From Prochlorococcus sp. AG-388-F11 (GTDB taxonomy: Bacteria; Cyanobacteriota; Cyanobacteriia; PCC-6307; Cyanobiaceae): 64,000 nucleotides of DNA. Position numbers and translations under genes: made by a program. Positions 9,148-18,780 of this stretch are shown piece after piece. Location: positions 62,001 through 126,000 of the forward strand of contig QCGP01000002.1 of NCBI GenBank assembly GCA_003279845.1, given 5' to 3'. How positions within the stretch are numbered: the stretch's first letter is position 1; every line of letters starts with the position of its first letter. The notes under the pieces were generated by a model. It was given only the letters and a program-made list of their open reading frames with translations. It did not search any database and was not told the origin of the DNA.

Positions 9148-10458
9148 TTAGTTATTTTTGTCCTCTTCTACCAAAGAAAATAATTTTTCAACGATTTTCA
9201 AAGAAACTTGTCTTTCTTCTCTTGATTGAGGACTTCTCAACTTGGTAACAGGCGTGTGAAGTATTTTATTGATAATTCCTTTAGTAAGCGCTTCTACAAC
9301 TTTTCTTTCTCGAGCCGAAAAATCTGGTCCCATCCTACTAAGTGCTTTTTGTAATTCCTCTTTTCTAATTAACTCCAAATCTGATCTAAGTTTATTAATT
9401 ACTGGAACCGCCTCTAAACTTGCCCACCATTCTAGAAAAATGATCCTTTCTTCTTCTACTAAAGATTCCGCTTCCTTTGCTATTTTCTGTCTAAATTCTT
9501 GATTTCTTGAAACGACCTCTTGTAAGTCATCAACATCAAATGATTTTACAAATTCATGCTGCTTAACATCATTGGATATATTTCTGGGTACACCAATATC
9601 AATAAATTTAAGTCTATTACTCAAATTTAATTTTTCAATTTTTGCTAGATCAATAATTGGCTCTTCAGAAGCAGTACTGGTGAAAACAATGGAAGATAGT
9701 GATATGTTTTCTTCTAATTCGTTTAACCCTCTACAAACAATCTCTAAATCAGGGAAGTCTTGAGCAAGATTTAATGCTCTATCAATATTTCTATTTAAAA
9801 GGATAAGTTTATGACATCCTTTTGATTTTAAATGAGTTATTAAAAGCCTACTCATTCGTCCGGCTCCTACGACAAGAACGTACTCTGATTCCAAACTTAC
9901 AAGAGTATCCAAACCCTTTTCTTGTCCAATTTTTAATTGGGCAAGTTCTACCGCTGCTGAACTAATTGATACGGCTCCAGTTCCTAAATTTGTTTCAGAT
10001 CTTACTTTTTTACCTGTACTAACTGATTGAGTTAATAATCTATTAAGAATTGGTCCAGTAGATTGATTCTCTTGACCTAATCGCATCATTTTTTTTACTT
10101 GCGAAAGGATTTGTCCTTCACCTAAAACAAGGCTATCGAGTCCTGCGGAGACTTTCATCAAATGCAAAACTGCTTCTTCCTGTCTAAAGCAAAAAAGATG
10201 TGGATTTAAATCTTCAAAAATAATTCCAGAATATTCTGATATGAATTCTTTAATAGATGAGATTCCAGTATTTTTATCCTTTACTAGCGCATATATTTCC
10301 AGCCTATTACAAGTACTTAAGATTGACACCTCTAATACATCAGAGAAAGCTTTTAATGCTTTCAATGACTCTGTTATGGATTGGTCAGGAATACTTAACT
10401 TCTCACGCACTTCGACAGGTGCCGTGCGATGACTCAGTCCGACGACAACAATATGCAT
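9148..10458 (-). CDS. hemA: glutamyl-tRNA reductase
   Basis: HemA reduces Glu-tRNA(Glu) to glutamate-1-semialdehyde, the first committed step of tetrapyrrole (chlorophyll, heme, bilin) synthesis. The 436-aa protein starts MHIVVVGLSHRTAPVEVREK and has the catalytic cysteine C50 in STCNRLEIY. A GAGRMSRL NADPH-binding site and the C-terminal dimerisation helices follow. It begins 18 bp downstream of glpX, so a glpX-hemA transcript is likely. Confidence 0.97.
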   Translation of the reverse strand: MHIVVVGLSHRTAPVEVREKLSIPDQSITESLKALKAFSDVLEVSILSTCNRLEIYALVKDKNTGISSIKEFISEYSGIIFEDLNPHLFCFRQEEAVLHLMKVSAGLDSLVLGEGQILSQVKKMMRLGQENQSTGPILNRLLTQSVSTGKKVRSETNLGTGAVSISSAAVELAQLKIGQEKGLDTLVSLESEYVLVVGAGRMSRLLITHLKSKGCHKLILLNRNIDRALNLAQDFPDLEIVCRGLNELEENISLSSIVFTSTASEEPIIDLAKIEKLNLSNRLKFIDIGVPRNISNDVKQHEFVKSFDVDDLQEVVSRNQEFRQKIAKEAESLVEEERIIFLEWWASLEAVPVINKLRSDLELIRKEELQKALSRMGPDFSARERKVVEALTKGIINKILHTPVTKLRSPQSREERQVSLKIVEKLFSLVEEDKNN

Positions 10459-10476
10459 AAAATCAAAAGTGAATTT

Positions 10477-11478
10477 TTAAAGGCTGATACTCTTAGCACC
10501 ATCTTTTATATGGACAGTATTTGTGAATCTTGCAGTACTATCTAATGTACTAATAACTAGACTACTTGTTCTAACACAATCCCTTTCAAATTTAACTCCG
10601 TCAAATAATAATCCATCAGTTATTCCACTTCCAGCAAAAACAACATTTTCTCCTGATGCCAATTCATTCGCTTCATAGATTTTATCTATATCGGTTATGC
10701 CCATTTCATTAAGACGTTTTATATTTCCTTCTTTTGTATAATCAGCCCATTCAGAAGTTTGAGCGATTGCTGGATCATAAACTAGTTGTCCTTGAAAGTG
10801 TCCGCCTAGAGCTCTCATTGCAGCTGCTGAAATAACACCCTCTGGAGCTGCTCCTATACCCATCAAGCAATGTGTTCCAGTACCTGCGAAACCACATGCA
10901 ATCGCAGCTTGAACATCACCATCAGAAATCGGTTGCACTTTTGCACCACATCCTCGAATCTCTTTAATTAAATCTTTATGCCTAGTTCTATCCATTACAA
11001 CAACAGTAAGCTCATCAATAGAAAGGCCCAAGCAATCACTTAGTATCTTCAAGTTTTCAGTAGCTGAATTTCTAATATCCACTTTACCTTTGGCCGCAGG
11101 AGGCGCTGCTAATTTGTTCATGTAAAAATCAGGCGCATTGAAAAGACCACCCGTATCAGAGGCAGCTAAAACCGCCATAGAACCTCTTTGATTATTCGCA
11201 CAAAGATTTGTTCCTTCACAAGGATCTACTGCAAAGTCAACCCCTGGGCCACTTCCACTTCCAACCTCTTCACCTATATAAAGCATAGGTGCTTCATCTC
11301 TTTCACCTTCTCCAATAACAATTTTCCCTTTCATTTCAATTTTGCCCATTCGCAATCTCATTGCTTCTACAGCTGCAGCATCAGCTTCATCTTTTTGACC
11401 AAGTCCTGTTAGTTTTGCTGAGGCAATAGCTGCTTGCTCGACAACTTCGAGAATTTCTTGAATTAAAGTTTGATTCAC
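10477..11478 (-). CDS. glpX: class II fructose-1,6-/sedoheptulose-1,7-bisphosphatase
   Basis: In cyanobacteria this bifunctional GlpX-type enzyme is the Calvin-cycle FBPase/SBPase. The 333-aa protein has the metal and substrate motifs [15 protein letters not shown] (residues 56-70), DPCEGTNLC (86-94), DRTRHKDLI, and [20 protein letters not shown]. It is divergent from rpe, another Calvin-cycle gene, across a 187-bp spacer that carries two dyads. It leads the leftward series glpX-hemA-glgC-gnd-pgl. Confidence 0.96.
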   Translation of the reverse strand: MNQTLIQEILEVVEQAAIASAKLTGLGQKDEADAAAVEAMRLRMGKIEMKGKIVIGEGERDEAPMLYIGEEVGSGSGPGVDFAVDPCEGTNLCANNQRGSMAVLAASDTGGLFNAPDFYMNKLAAPPAAKGKVDIRNSATENLKILSDCLGLSIDELTVVVMDRTRHKDLIKEIRGCGAKVQPISDGDVQAAIACGFAGTGTHCLMGIGAAPEGVISAAAMRALGGHFQGQLVYDPAIAQTSEWADYTKEGNIKRLNEMGITDIDKIYEANELASGENVVFAGSGITDGLLFDGVKFERDCVRTSSLVISTLDSTARFTNTVHIKDGAKSISL

Positions 11479-11518
11479 AATTAAATTTTGAGGATTTTCT
11501 TAAAGGTTTTGAGTATGA

Positions 11519-11547
11519 TCTCATAAAAAATGTCATTTTTTATGAGA
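11519..11547. promoter_or_regulatory. 29-bp near-perfect palindrome between glpX and rpe
   Basis: Two 14-nt arms, TCTCATAAAAAATG (11519-11532) and CATTTTTTATGAGA (11534-11547), are exact reverse complements around a single central base. It sits 41 bp before the glpX start and about 120 bp before the rpe start, in the divergent promoter spacer. Because both flanking genes point away, it is not a terminator of either. An operator for a dimeric regulator or a hairpin in the glpX 5' UTR is inferred. Confidence 0.6.
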
Positions 11548-11584
11548 ATTATTATGCTAGTAAGCTTTTTTTAACTCTTTACAG

Positions 11585-11599
11585 CTGATACTTTATCAG
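11585..11599. promoter_or_regulatory. second dyad in the glpX-rpe spacer
   Basis: CTGATA and TATCAG (11585-11590, 11594-11599) form a 6-bp inverted repeat with a 3-bp centre, 38 bp from the larger palindrome and 66 bp upstream of the rpe ATG. It could be a half-helical-turn operator in the rpe promoter. It is short enough to occur by chance in AT-rich DNA. Confidence 0.3.
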
Positions 11600-11665
11600 G
11601 CCGTGACTTGAAATTAGGAATAAACAACTAAATATAGTATCTTTATTAAATATTTTAAAAATTAA

Positions 11666-12424
11666 ATGACTGAGTTAAATCAAACAATTTTAGCTGGTGT
11701 TAATAGACCAATTCAAATAATTCCTTCAGTTTTACCAGCAGATTGGGCAAATATGGGGGCATGTGTGAAAGAGCTCGAGGAAGCTGGGGTAGATAGAATT
11801 CAATTTGATGTAATGGATGGGAATTTCGTACCAAATCTTACATTCGGTCCTGAAATGATTGCTGCATGCAGGAAATATTGCAATGTCCCTTTTGAAACTC
11901 AATTAATGGTGAGCCAATATAATTGTGAAACCATGCTTGAATCTTATGTAAACTCCACAAAAGGGGCTAATGGTGAACCAGGAGTAGTTATAGCTCATGC
12001 CGAAGCAAATATTCATTTGCATAGAGTTCTCGGAAGAATAAGAGATCTAGGAGGATCTCCTTCTGTTGCATTAAACCCTCATACTCCTTTTGAAATGATT
12101 AAAAACATTATGGATATGGTTGATCATGTATTGGTTATGACAGTTAATCCAGGTTTTGGAGGACAAGCTTATATACCAACAATGCTTAATAAAATCAGAG
12201 AAATAAGAAACTATATTATCGAAAAAAATTTAAATGTCGACATTGAAGTTGATGGGGGGATAAAAGCAAATTGGACTATTTCACAATGTGCCGATGCTGG
12301 TGCTAATTGTTTTATTGCAGGTAGCGGAATGTTTGCTTACCCAACATTAAAAGAAGGATGTGATGACTTGAGAAAAGTTGCACAAGAAGCTCAAAAAGGG
12401 AATGTTCTTTCAGAACCTCAATAA
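11666..12424 (+). CDS. rpe: ribulose-phosphate 3-epimerase
   Basis: Rpe interconverts ribulose 5-phosphate and xylulose 5-phosphate in the Calvin cycle and pentose phosphate pathway. The TIM-barrel motifs are clear: IIPSVLPADWANMG (residues 18-31), DRIQFDVMDGNFVPNLTFGP with the metal-binding D-M-D, VNPGFGGQAYIP and IEVDGGIK. The protein has 252 aa, including an N-terminal extension of about 17 residues typical of cyanobacterial sequences. The start ATG follows a short AT-rich leader. It is divergent from glpX and converges on ccsA. Confidence 0.96.
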   Translation: MTELNQTILAGVNRPIQIIPSVLPADWANMGACVKELEEAGVDRIQFDVMDGNFVPNLTFGPEMIAACRKYCNVPFETQLMVSQYNCETMLESYVNSTKGANGEPGVVIAHAEANIHLHRVLGRIRDLGGSPSVALNPHTPFEMIKNIMDMVDHVLVMTVNPGFGGQAYIPTMLNKIREIRNYIIEKNLNVDIEVDGGIKANWTISQCADAGANCFIAGSGMFAYPTLKEGCDDLRKVAQEAQKGNVLSEPQ

Positions 12425-12445
12425 ATATTCTGGATAATTAAGAAA

Positions 12446-13375
12446 TCACCCAAATATCCATCCATAACTATGCAATCCTATTCCTAAAAAATTAACTCCT
12501 AAATAACATACTAAAACAACTAAAAAGCCTGTAGATGCTAATAATGCTGGTTTGCGTCCTTGCCAACCCTTGCTTATTCTCATATGCAGATAAGCGGCAT
12601 AAAACAACCATGAGACAAATGCCCATGTTTCTTTTGGATCCCAACTCCACCATGTGCCCCAGGCCTCATTAGCCCAAACTGCACCTGAAATTAAACCGAG
12701 AGTCAAAAGAACAAAACCTACTAATATAGAACGATAACTTAATGTATCTAATTCTTCTGAATGAGAAAATTCAATAGGTTCAACTAAATCATTTACAGGA
12801 TAGCTATTTGAAAGTTTAAATCCTCCTATACCTGTAGAACTACTTCTGATTTGAAGCGGCTTATTTTTATTAATAAACAAAACGGTCATTGAAAGTAAAG
12901 AACCTATTATTAATGCTGCATAACTAAGCATTACGACGCTAACATGCATTACTAACCAACTAGACCTTAAAGCTGGAACTAAGTTGGATGATAATTTCAA
13001 ATCCTCAGGCAAAACAAAACAAGCAAATGCCACAGTCAGTAACTCAATAGGTATAGCAATTGAGGGAATTATTGGAGCTTGGTATTCTCTTTCAACCAAT
13101 AGTTGACCTAATGTGATGCCCCAAGTAAGGAAATAAAGAGATTCATACAAATTGCTAATAGGAAAGTGTCCAGAAATTGACCACCTAAAAAGTAATTGTA
13201 ATGTTATTAATAAGTTCACTAAAATCGTAATAAGTCTTACAGCAGAAGAAGACTTTTTTTTAAAAACTGCACCCAAAGATATTGGTAAGTTAATTAATAA
13301 AAAATAAAAAACTAAAAGTCCTAAAACTGAAACCGGTTCATATATTAAATTTTTAAAAAAATTATCTAGTATCAT
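12446..13375 (-). CDS. ccsA: c-type cytochrome biogenesis protein CcsA (system II)
   Basis: CcsA, with Ccs1, moves heme across the thylakoid or plasma membrane and attaches it to apocytochromes c. The 309-aa protein has about eight membrane segments and the signature tryptophan-rich heme-handling loop WGTWWSWDPKE (residues 239-249). Conserved histidines are H70, H144 and H302. It is needed to mature cytochrome f and c6-type proteins such as the one at 56439. It is leftward, convergent with rpe. Confidence 0.95.
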   Translation of the reverse strand: MILDNFFKNLIYEPVSVLGLLVFYFLLINLPISLGAVFKKKSSSAVRLITILVNLLITLQLLFRWSISGHFPISNLYESLYFLTWGITLGQLLVEREYQAPIIPSIAIPIELLTVAFACFVLPEDLKLSSNLVPALRSSWLVMHVSVVMLSYAALIIGSLLSMTVLFINKNKPLQIRSSSTGIGGFKLSNSYPVNDLVEPIEFSHSEELDTLSYRSILVGFVLLTLGLISGAVWANEAWGTWWSWDPKETWAFVSWLFYAAYLHMRISKGWQGRKPALLASTGFLVVLVCYLGVNFLGIGLHSYGWIFG

Positions 13376-13489
13376 TTCTAGAAATTTCTCAGGTTTTAAT
13401 ATTCAATGCCAAACAAATAATAATTAATATCATTCTTAAATGAGTAAATCTTTAATAATAAAGTTTTAATTTATTTTTAAAAAAGCATT

Positions 13490-14218
13490 TCAAAGTTTGA
13501 AATTATCTCCAAGATAATACTTCTTGACTATTGGATTATCAGCCAATTCACTTGACGAACCGTTAGCTAAAATTTTTCCTTCACTTAATACATATGATTT
13601 GTTAGTAATTAGAAGGGTTTCCCGCACATTATGGTCTGTAATGAGAATCCCCACCCCATCACTACTTAATTTAAGAATTAGTTTCTTTAGATCATTAACC
13701 GCTAGAGGATCGATCCCAGCAAAAGGTTCGTCTAATAACAAATATTTAGGTCCTTTTCTGCCTACAGTGAGAGCCCTAGCTATCTCACACCTCCTCCTCT
13801 CTCCTCCCGAAAGTTGATAACCATAATTATCTACGAAGTTATTCAAATTAAATTCATTAATTAATTGTTCTCTTCTATTTCTTATCGCTGCTCTACTATA
13901 AGATGAATTTTGTAAAGCCAAATCTATATTATCCTTAACAGTGAGGTCTCTAAATATACTCGCTTCCTGGGTTAAGTACCCTAACCCAAGTCTTGATCTA
14001 ATTGGTAGAGGAAGATTGGTTATATTTTTCCCATTCATTAAAATTTCACCTTTATCTGGTTTTATATTCCCAACTGCAAGATTAAAAGTTGTAGTTTTCC
14101 CAGCACCATTAGGGCCCATCAAACCTACAACTTCCCCTGGATTAACAGTTATGGAAACATCATTTACGATTAATCTTCCCTTGATTGAAAGGAATACATT
14201 CTGAATCTTTAGGTTCAT
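13490..14218 (-). CDS. LptB-like ABC transporter ATP-binding protein
   Basis: The 242-aa ATPase has Walker A GPNGAGKTTT (35-44), the Q-loop YLTQEASIFRDL, the signature LSGGERRRCEIARAL and Walker B LLLDEPFAGIDP. The sequence style matches LptB, the ATPase that powers lipopolysaccharide transport to the outer membrane. LptF/G partners are not adjacent; an LptA-like periplasmic protein occurs at 56067. It lies 113 bp from ccsA and is followed by no obvious partner. Confidence 0.88.
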   Translation of the reverse strand: MNLKIQNVFLSIKGRLIVNDVSITVNPGEVVGLMGPNGAGKTTTFNLAVGNIKPDKGEILMNGKNITNLPLPIRSRLGLGYLTQEASIFRDLTVKDNIDLALQNSSYSRAAIRNRREQLINEFNLNNFVDNYGYQLSGGERRRCEIARALTVGRKGPKYLLLDEPFAGIDPLAVNDLKKLILKLSSDGVGILITDHNVRETLLITNKSYVLSEGKILANGSSSELADNPIVKKYYLGDNFKL

Positions 14219-14312
14219 CTTCCGTACGAATGATTTGTCATATTGTTTTCTTTAAAAAATAGTGATAAAAGTAATAAAAATTTTATTAAAAAGCAAGAGA
14301 TATTCATTATTA

Positions 14313-14681
14313 TCAAAGAAGTTTCAAGAAAGGCTTATCGTTTTCATTTAAAGTCTCATTAAATTGTAATTTATTTAATAAAGTTTCCAAACATTGGCAA
14401 AAGGATTCAAGATCAATACCTAAATTAATTTTGGTTCTAGTTTTTATTCTTCCTAAACCTTCTCCAAGCAAAATAGTAGCTCCATTTAAATTACCCTTAC
14501 TTAAGTGAAATTGAGAGACTGATACTTGTAATATTCCTTGAATTACTTGTCTTTTATCACCATCAACAGTATTCCAAATTTCTTCAAAAGCATCATGGGC
14601 CTCATACCACTCATGACTGTTAAAAAGATTTAAAGCAATATAAAGGGAATCCTGAAAACTTTTTGTGAAATCTTCACTCAT
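14313..14681 (-). CDS. DUF309 family protein
   Basis: The 122-aa all-helical protein contains the DUF309 core: ALNLFNSHEWYEAHDAFEEIW (residues ~16-36) with its conserved H-E-x-W-E-x-H spacing, then IQGILQVSVSQFHLSKGN and LLGEGLGRI. DUF309 members are small helical proteins of unknown role in bacteria and plastids. It starts 3 bp after typA ends on the same strand, so the two are probably cotranscribed. Confidence 0.85.
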   Translation of the reverse strand: MSEDFTKSFQDSLYIALNLFNSHEWYEAHDAFEEIWNTVDGDKRQVIQGILQVSVSQFHLSKGNLNGATILLGEGLGRIKTRTKINLGIDLESFCQCLETLLNKLQFNETLNENDKPFLKLL

Positions 14682-14684
14682 AAA

Positions 14685-16484
14685 TTAATTAATTTTTTTT
14701 TTCTTATTTAATTTTCTCATTCTTATTGAATCCGGAGTTACCTCTAGCATTTCATCAGGCCCAATATATTCGAGTGCCCTTTCAAGGGTAATATCAACAG
14801 GTGATTGCAAAGTATCAAGTTCTTCTGCCCCCGCAGACCTCATATTAGTCAACTGCTTAGTTTTACATATATTTAACTCAAGATCTTGAGGTCTGTTATT
14901 TTCTCCAATTATCATTCCCTTATAAACTTTAACTCCAGGTTTAATAAAGTAAACTCCCCTATCTTCAGCATTTTTTAAAGCATAAAATGTTGCCACACCT
15001 TCCTCAAACGCGATAAGAACCCCATTTCTTCTAGTTTCAAAATCTCCTGTTTTAGGTTTATATTCATAAAAAGAGTGACTCATAATACCTTCACCTCTTG
15101 TTATTCGAACAAATTCCCCGCGAAATCCAATTAAACCTCTCGATGGCACAAGAAATTCTAATTGAGTTCTCCCGTCTGAACTTGTCTGCATATTTTTCAT
15201 CTCTGCCTTTCTAGATCCAAGTTTTTCAATGCAAGAACCAACAGATACTTCAGGTACATCTAAAACCAAAGTCTCTATAGGTTCACATTCAACATTATCA
15301 ATTTGTCTAAAAATTACTTGAGGTTGTGAGATTTGGAACTCAAAACCCTCTCTTCTCATAGTTTCAATCAAAATTCCTAAATGTAATTCTCCTCTTCCTG
15401 AAACTGAAAACCTATCTGGAGAATCAGTTTCTTCAACCCTTAAGGCAACATTTGTTAGAAGTTCCCTCTCCAGTCTATTTTTCAATTGTCTACTCGTAAC
15501 AAATTTCCCTTCTTTACCCGCAAATGGGGAATCATTGACCACAAAAGTCATATTTAATGTAGGTTCATCAACTTTGATTAATGGAAGAGGATGAGGAGAA
15601 TCAGGACATGCTATTGTCTCACCAATATTGACGTCATCGAAACCAGAAACAGCAACAATATCACCTGCGAAAGCTTCATTTATATCAATTCTTTGTAATC
15701 CTTCAAATCCTAAAAGTTTACTAACCTTACCTTTGATAATTTTCCCATTTTCTTTAATTAAACTAGCTTGTTGACCATTTTTTATGGTTCCATTATGAAT
15801 TTTCCCTATTATAATTCTGCCTAAAAAATCGGAATAGTCCAAAGTAGTTATTTGTAGCTGCAGAGGCTTATTTACATCACCAACTGGAGGTGGGACATGT
15901 CTGATAACAGCTTCAAAAAGAGGCATCATATTGTCACTTATAGATTCCATCTCATCTTTCGCGAAACCAGATAGGCCGCTACCAAAAAGATAAGGGAAAT
16001 CACATTGATCATCATCAGCTCCTAATTCTAAAAACAAATCAAGGACCTTATCAATTGCTAATTCTGGAACTACTCTTGGCCTATCAATTTTATTTACAAA
16101 GACTATAGGCCTGAGTCCTTTTTCTAATGCTTTTTTTAAAACAAATCTTGTTTGAGGCATAGGTCCCTCATTTGCATCAACAATAAGAAGACAACCATCA
16201 ACCATTCCTAAAACCCTCTCAACTTCTCCTCCAAAATCAGCATGTCCCGGTGTGTCTATAATGTTAATTCTGATGTCTTTATAATTAACTGCAGTATTTT
16301 TTGAGAGTATTGTTATTCCTCTTTCTCTTTCAAGATCATTTGAATCCATTACACATGTAGGAATAACTTCATTGTCTCTAAATATTCCTGATTGAGATAA
16401 CAATGCATCAACAAGGGTTGTCTTCCCATGATCTACGTGGGCAATAATTGCAACATTCCTAATTTCTTTTATCGAAGATGACAT
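14685..16484 (-). CDS. typA: ribosome-associated GTPase TypA/BipA
   Basis: TypA/BipA is a translational GTPase of the elongation-factor-G type involved in ribosome assembly and stress adaptation. The 599-aa protein has the G1 motif [14 protein letters not shown] (15-28), [12 protein letters not shown] (G3), NKID (G4), EF-G-like domains III and V, and the BipA-specific C-terminal domain with [12 protein letters not shown]. The length is normal. A DUF309 gene follows by 3 bp. Confidence 0.96.
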   Translation of the reverse strand: MSSSIKEIRNVAIIAHVDHGKTTLVDALLSQSGIFRDNEVIPTCVMDSNDLERERGITILSKNTAVNYKDIRINIIDTPGHADFGGEVERVLGMVDGCLLIVDANEGPMPQTRFVLKKALEKGLRPIVFVNKIDRPRVVPELAIDKVLDLFLELGADDDQCDFPYLFGSGLSGFAKDEMESISDNMMPLFEAVIRHVPPPVGDVNKPLQLQITTLDYSDFLGRIIIGKIHNGTIKNGQQASLIKENGKIIKGKVSKLLGFEGLQRIDINEAFAGDIVAVSGFDDVNIGETIACPDSPHPLPLIKVDEPTLNMTFVVNDSPFAGKEGKFVTSRQLKNRLERELLTNVALRVEETDSPDRFSVSGRGELHLGILIETMRREGFEFQISQPQVIFRQIDNVECEPIETLVLDVPEVSVGSCIEKLGSRKAEMKNMQTSSDGRTQLEFLVPSRGLIGFRGEFVRITRGEGIMSHSFYEYKPKTGDFETRRNGVLIAFEEGVATFYALKNAEDRGVYFIKPGVKVYKGMIIGENNRPQDLELNICKTKQLTNMRSAGAEELDTLQSPVDITLERALEYIGPDEMLEVTPDSIRMRKLNKKKKIN

Positions 16485-16607
16485 TTATAAAATTTATATA
16501 AATAGTTGATTGACTTTATTAAGGCTAACTCAAAGAATGCTTATTATGAGAATTTTCTCTCCAAGACTTTGAAAAATATAATCATATTCAATAATTTAAT
16601 GAATCAA

Positions 16608-17327
16608 TTAGATTTGCAATTTTCTATTTGAACTTTCAAAAATTTTTAAAGCTTCAATTGATCCCTCATATCTCCAATGCCAAGGTTCGTAATCTATGTA
16701 TTTATTATCCTTATCAAAGGATAACTTAAAGTGAAACTTAGCTGCATTCTTCATTAACCATCTAAAGGCTTTAGTATTTTCGAATTCGGTTTCAAAGTCT
16801 GTTTCTCTTTGAGTAGCATCACCAATATCAATGGCAAAACCAGTACTATGTTCAGAATATCCTGGAGGTGCTGAGACTCTAGCTCTTTCTGCAGCTTCTT
16901 GATTTCTTATTGATTTTAGAGAATAAAAGATATCTTTTTGCAAATTTATTGATCTATAACCACTTAAAAAGACCAAAAATATCCCATCCTTTTCTGCTTC
17001 CTCTCTCATGTTTAATAGAGAATCACTCATATCAATATGAACTTCAATATTGGGTTCAATTAAAACTAGTTTCTCCCTAGAAACTTCGTTATAGGGTAGG
17101 TGTCCCAAAACTCTATGGTCATGAATTTTCTCAACATGAAAAATGAGATCGAGAAGAGGTCCTGGTTTTAAATTTCTTATCAATCCCAATGCGACCATAG
17201 AAAAAATAAATAAAAGAAATGGAGAAAAAATTAATAATTTTTTTAATAATATTGAACTAGGATTTTTTAGATATGTTCTTTTGGCCAGCGGTATATCAAA
17301 TTGATTGATATCTTTGTTTTGTCCCAA
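16608..17327 (-). CDS. D-alanyl-D-alanine carboxypeptidase, VanY/LAS family
   Basis: The protein has 239 aa. A single membrane-spanning segment (residues ~28-50, LLIFSPFLLFIFSMVALGLI) anchors a periplasmic LAS metallopeptidase domain. Zn and catalytic motifs are visible: SEHSTGFAIDIGD (S-x-H-x-x-G-x-A-x-D) and EPWHWRYEG (the W-H-W-R block). It should trim the terminal D-Ala of peptidoglycan peptides. It is divergent from chlP. Confidence 0.9.
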   Translation of the reverse strand: MGQNKDINQFDIPLAKRTYLKNPSSILLKKLLIFSPFLLFIFSMVALGLIRNLKPGPLLDLIFHVEKIHDHRVLGHLPYNEVSREKLVLIEPNIEVHIDMSDSLLNMREEAEKDGIFLVFLSGYRSINLQKDIFYSLKSIRNQEAAERARVSAPPGYSEHSTGFAIDIGDATQRETDFETEFENTKAFRWLMKNAAKFHFKLSFDKDNKYIDYEPWHWRYEGSIEALKIFESSNRKLQI

Positions 17328-17439
17328 TATTTAGAGGTGAATTTGGAAAAGATATTTCGATATTAACTATTATTTTAAGAAATGCACTTTTATAAGCAAA
17401 AAAGATGTAGTTTTTATATACAGTATTATTTTTTTTCAT

Positions 17440-18780
17440 ATGTTGAGGGTAGCTGTTATTGGGGGAGGTCCAAGTGGTTCATGTGCTGCAGAAATACTTG
17501 CTAAAGCTGGAATAAAAACTTGGTTATTCGAGAGGAAATTAGATAATGCAAAACCATGTGGAGGCGCTATTCCACTTTGCATGGTAGAGGAATTTGATTT
17601 GCCAGAGTCAATAATTGATAGAAAAGTAAGGCATATGAGAATGATTTCTCCATCAAATAGAGAAGTAGATATTAGCTTAGATAGAGTTTATGGGGAAAGC
17701 GATAATGAGTTTATTGGGATGTGTAGAAGAGAAGTAATGGATGCTTTCATGCGCAATAGAGCATCAGATCTTGGGGCCACATTAATAAATGGATTAGTTA
17801 CTTCTATTGATACTGGCGACAATAATCAAGGACCATACAAACTCTCGTATTCAGATTTTACGAATGGAGACAAAAAAGGAGAGCTTAAGGAGCTTACTGT
17901 TGACCTTTTAATCGGAGCCGATGGAGCTAATAGTAGAGTTGCAAAAGCAATGGATGCAGGAGACTACAAAGTTGCTATTGCATTTCAAGAACGAATTAAA
18001 TTGCCTAAAGAGGAAATGAGTTACTACGAAGATCTTGCCGAAATGTACGTAGGTACTGATGTTTCTCCTGATTTTTATGGGTGGGTATTTCCTAAATATG
18101 ATCATGTGGCTGTGGGTACTGGAACCATGCAAAAGAATCAGTCATTAATAAAAGGACTTCAAGAAGGAGTAAGAAATAGAGCAAAGAAAAGACTTGTTAA
18201 TGGTGAGGTAATAAAGGTAGAGGCACATCCTATTCCAGAGCATCCAAGACCAAGAAGGGTAGTTGGGAGAATGGCATTAGTTGGTGATGCAGCTGGTTAT
18301 GTTACAAAGAGTTCCGGAGAGGGAATTTATTTTGCTGCAAAAAGCGGGAGAATGTGTGCTGAGGAAATTGTTGAGTCATCAAAAAACGGTCAATTAATTC
18401 CATCAGAAAAAGATTTAAAAAACTACCTTAAAAAATGGGATAGAAAATATGGCACAACTTACAAGGTTTTAGAAATTCTTCAAAATATTTTCTACAGAAA
18501 CGATTCTGCAAGAGAAGCCTTTGTTGAGATGTGTGATGACATGGATGTACAAAGACTTACTTTTGATAGTTACTTATACAAAAGAGTTGTTTCAATGAAA
18601 CCATTACAGCAACTTAAAATCACAATGCTTACACTTGGTTCTATTTTAAGAGGAAAAGCGTTAGCACCTTTAAAATATAAACCCGTTGATAGTGCTGTTA
18701 GGGAAAATAAAGAAGTAGAAAAAATGCTAGAAAATTATTCAATTAAAGGAGGCATTAAGGTTAAGAGTTCAAAAGTGTAA
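17440..18780 (+). CDS. chlP: geranylgeranyl reductase (chlorophyll phytyl synthesis)
   Basis: ChlP reduces geranylgeranyl groups to phytyl for chlorophyll and tocopherol. The 446-aa flavoprotein starts with an FAD-binding GGGPSGSCAAEIL (8-20). It continues with KPCGGAIP, DLLIGADGANSRVAKAM, and VGDAAGYVTKSSGEGIYFAA, all typical of the family. The 3' end overlaps the end of glyS by 20 bp on the opposite strand. The spacer to the divergent vanY gene (112 bp) should hold its promoter. Confidence 0.96.
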   Translation: MLRVAVIGGGPSGSCAAEILAKAGIKTWLFERKLDNAKPCGGAIPLCMVEEFDLPESIIDRKVRHMRMISPSNREVDISLDRVYGESDNEFIGMCRREVMDAFMRNRASDLGATLINGLVTSIDTGDNNQGPYKLSYSDFTNGDKKGELKELTVDLLIGADGANSRVAKAMDAGDYKVAIAFQERIKLPKEEMSYYEDLAEMYVGTDVSPDFYGWVFPKYDHVAVGTGTMQKNQSLIKGLQEGVRNRAKKRLVNGEVIKVEAHPIPEHPRPRRVVGRMALVGDAAGYVTKSSGEGIYFAAKSGRMCAEEIVESSKNGQLIPSEKDLKNYLKKWDRKYGTTYKVLEILQNIFYRNDSAREAFVEMCDDMDVQRLTFDSYLYKRVVSMKPLQQLKITMLTLGSILRGKALAPLKYKPVDSAVRENKEVEKMLENYSIKGGIKVKSSKV

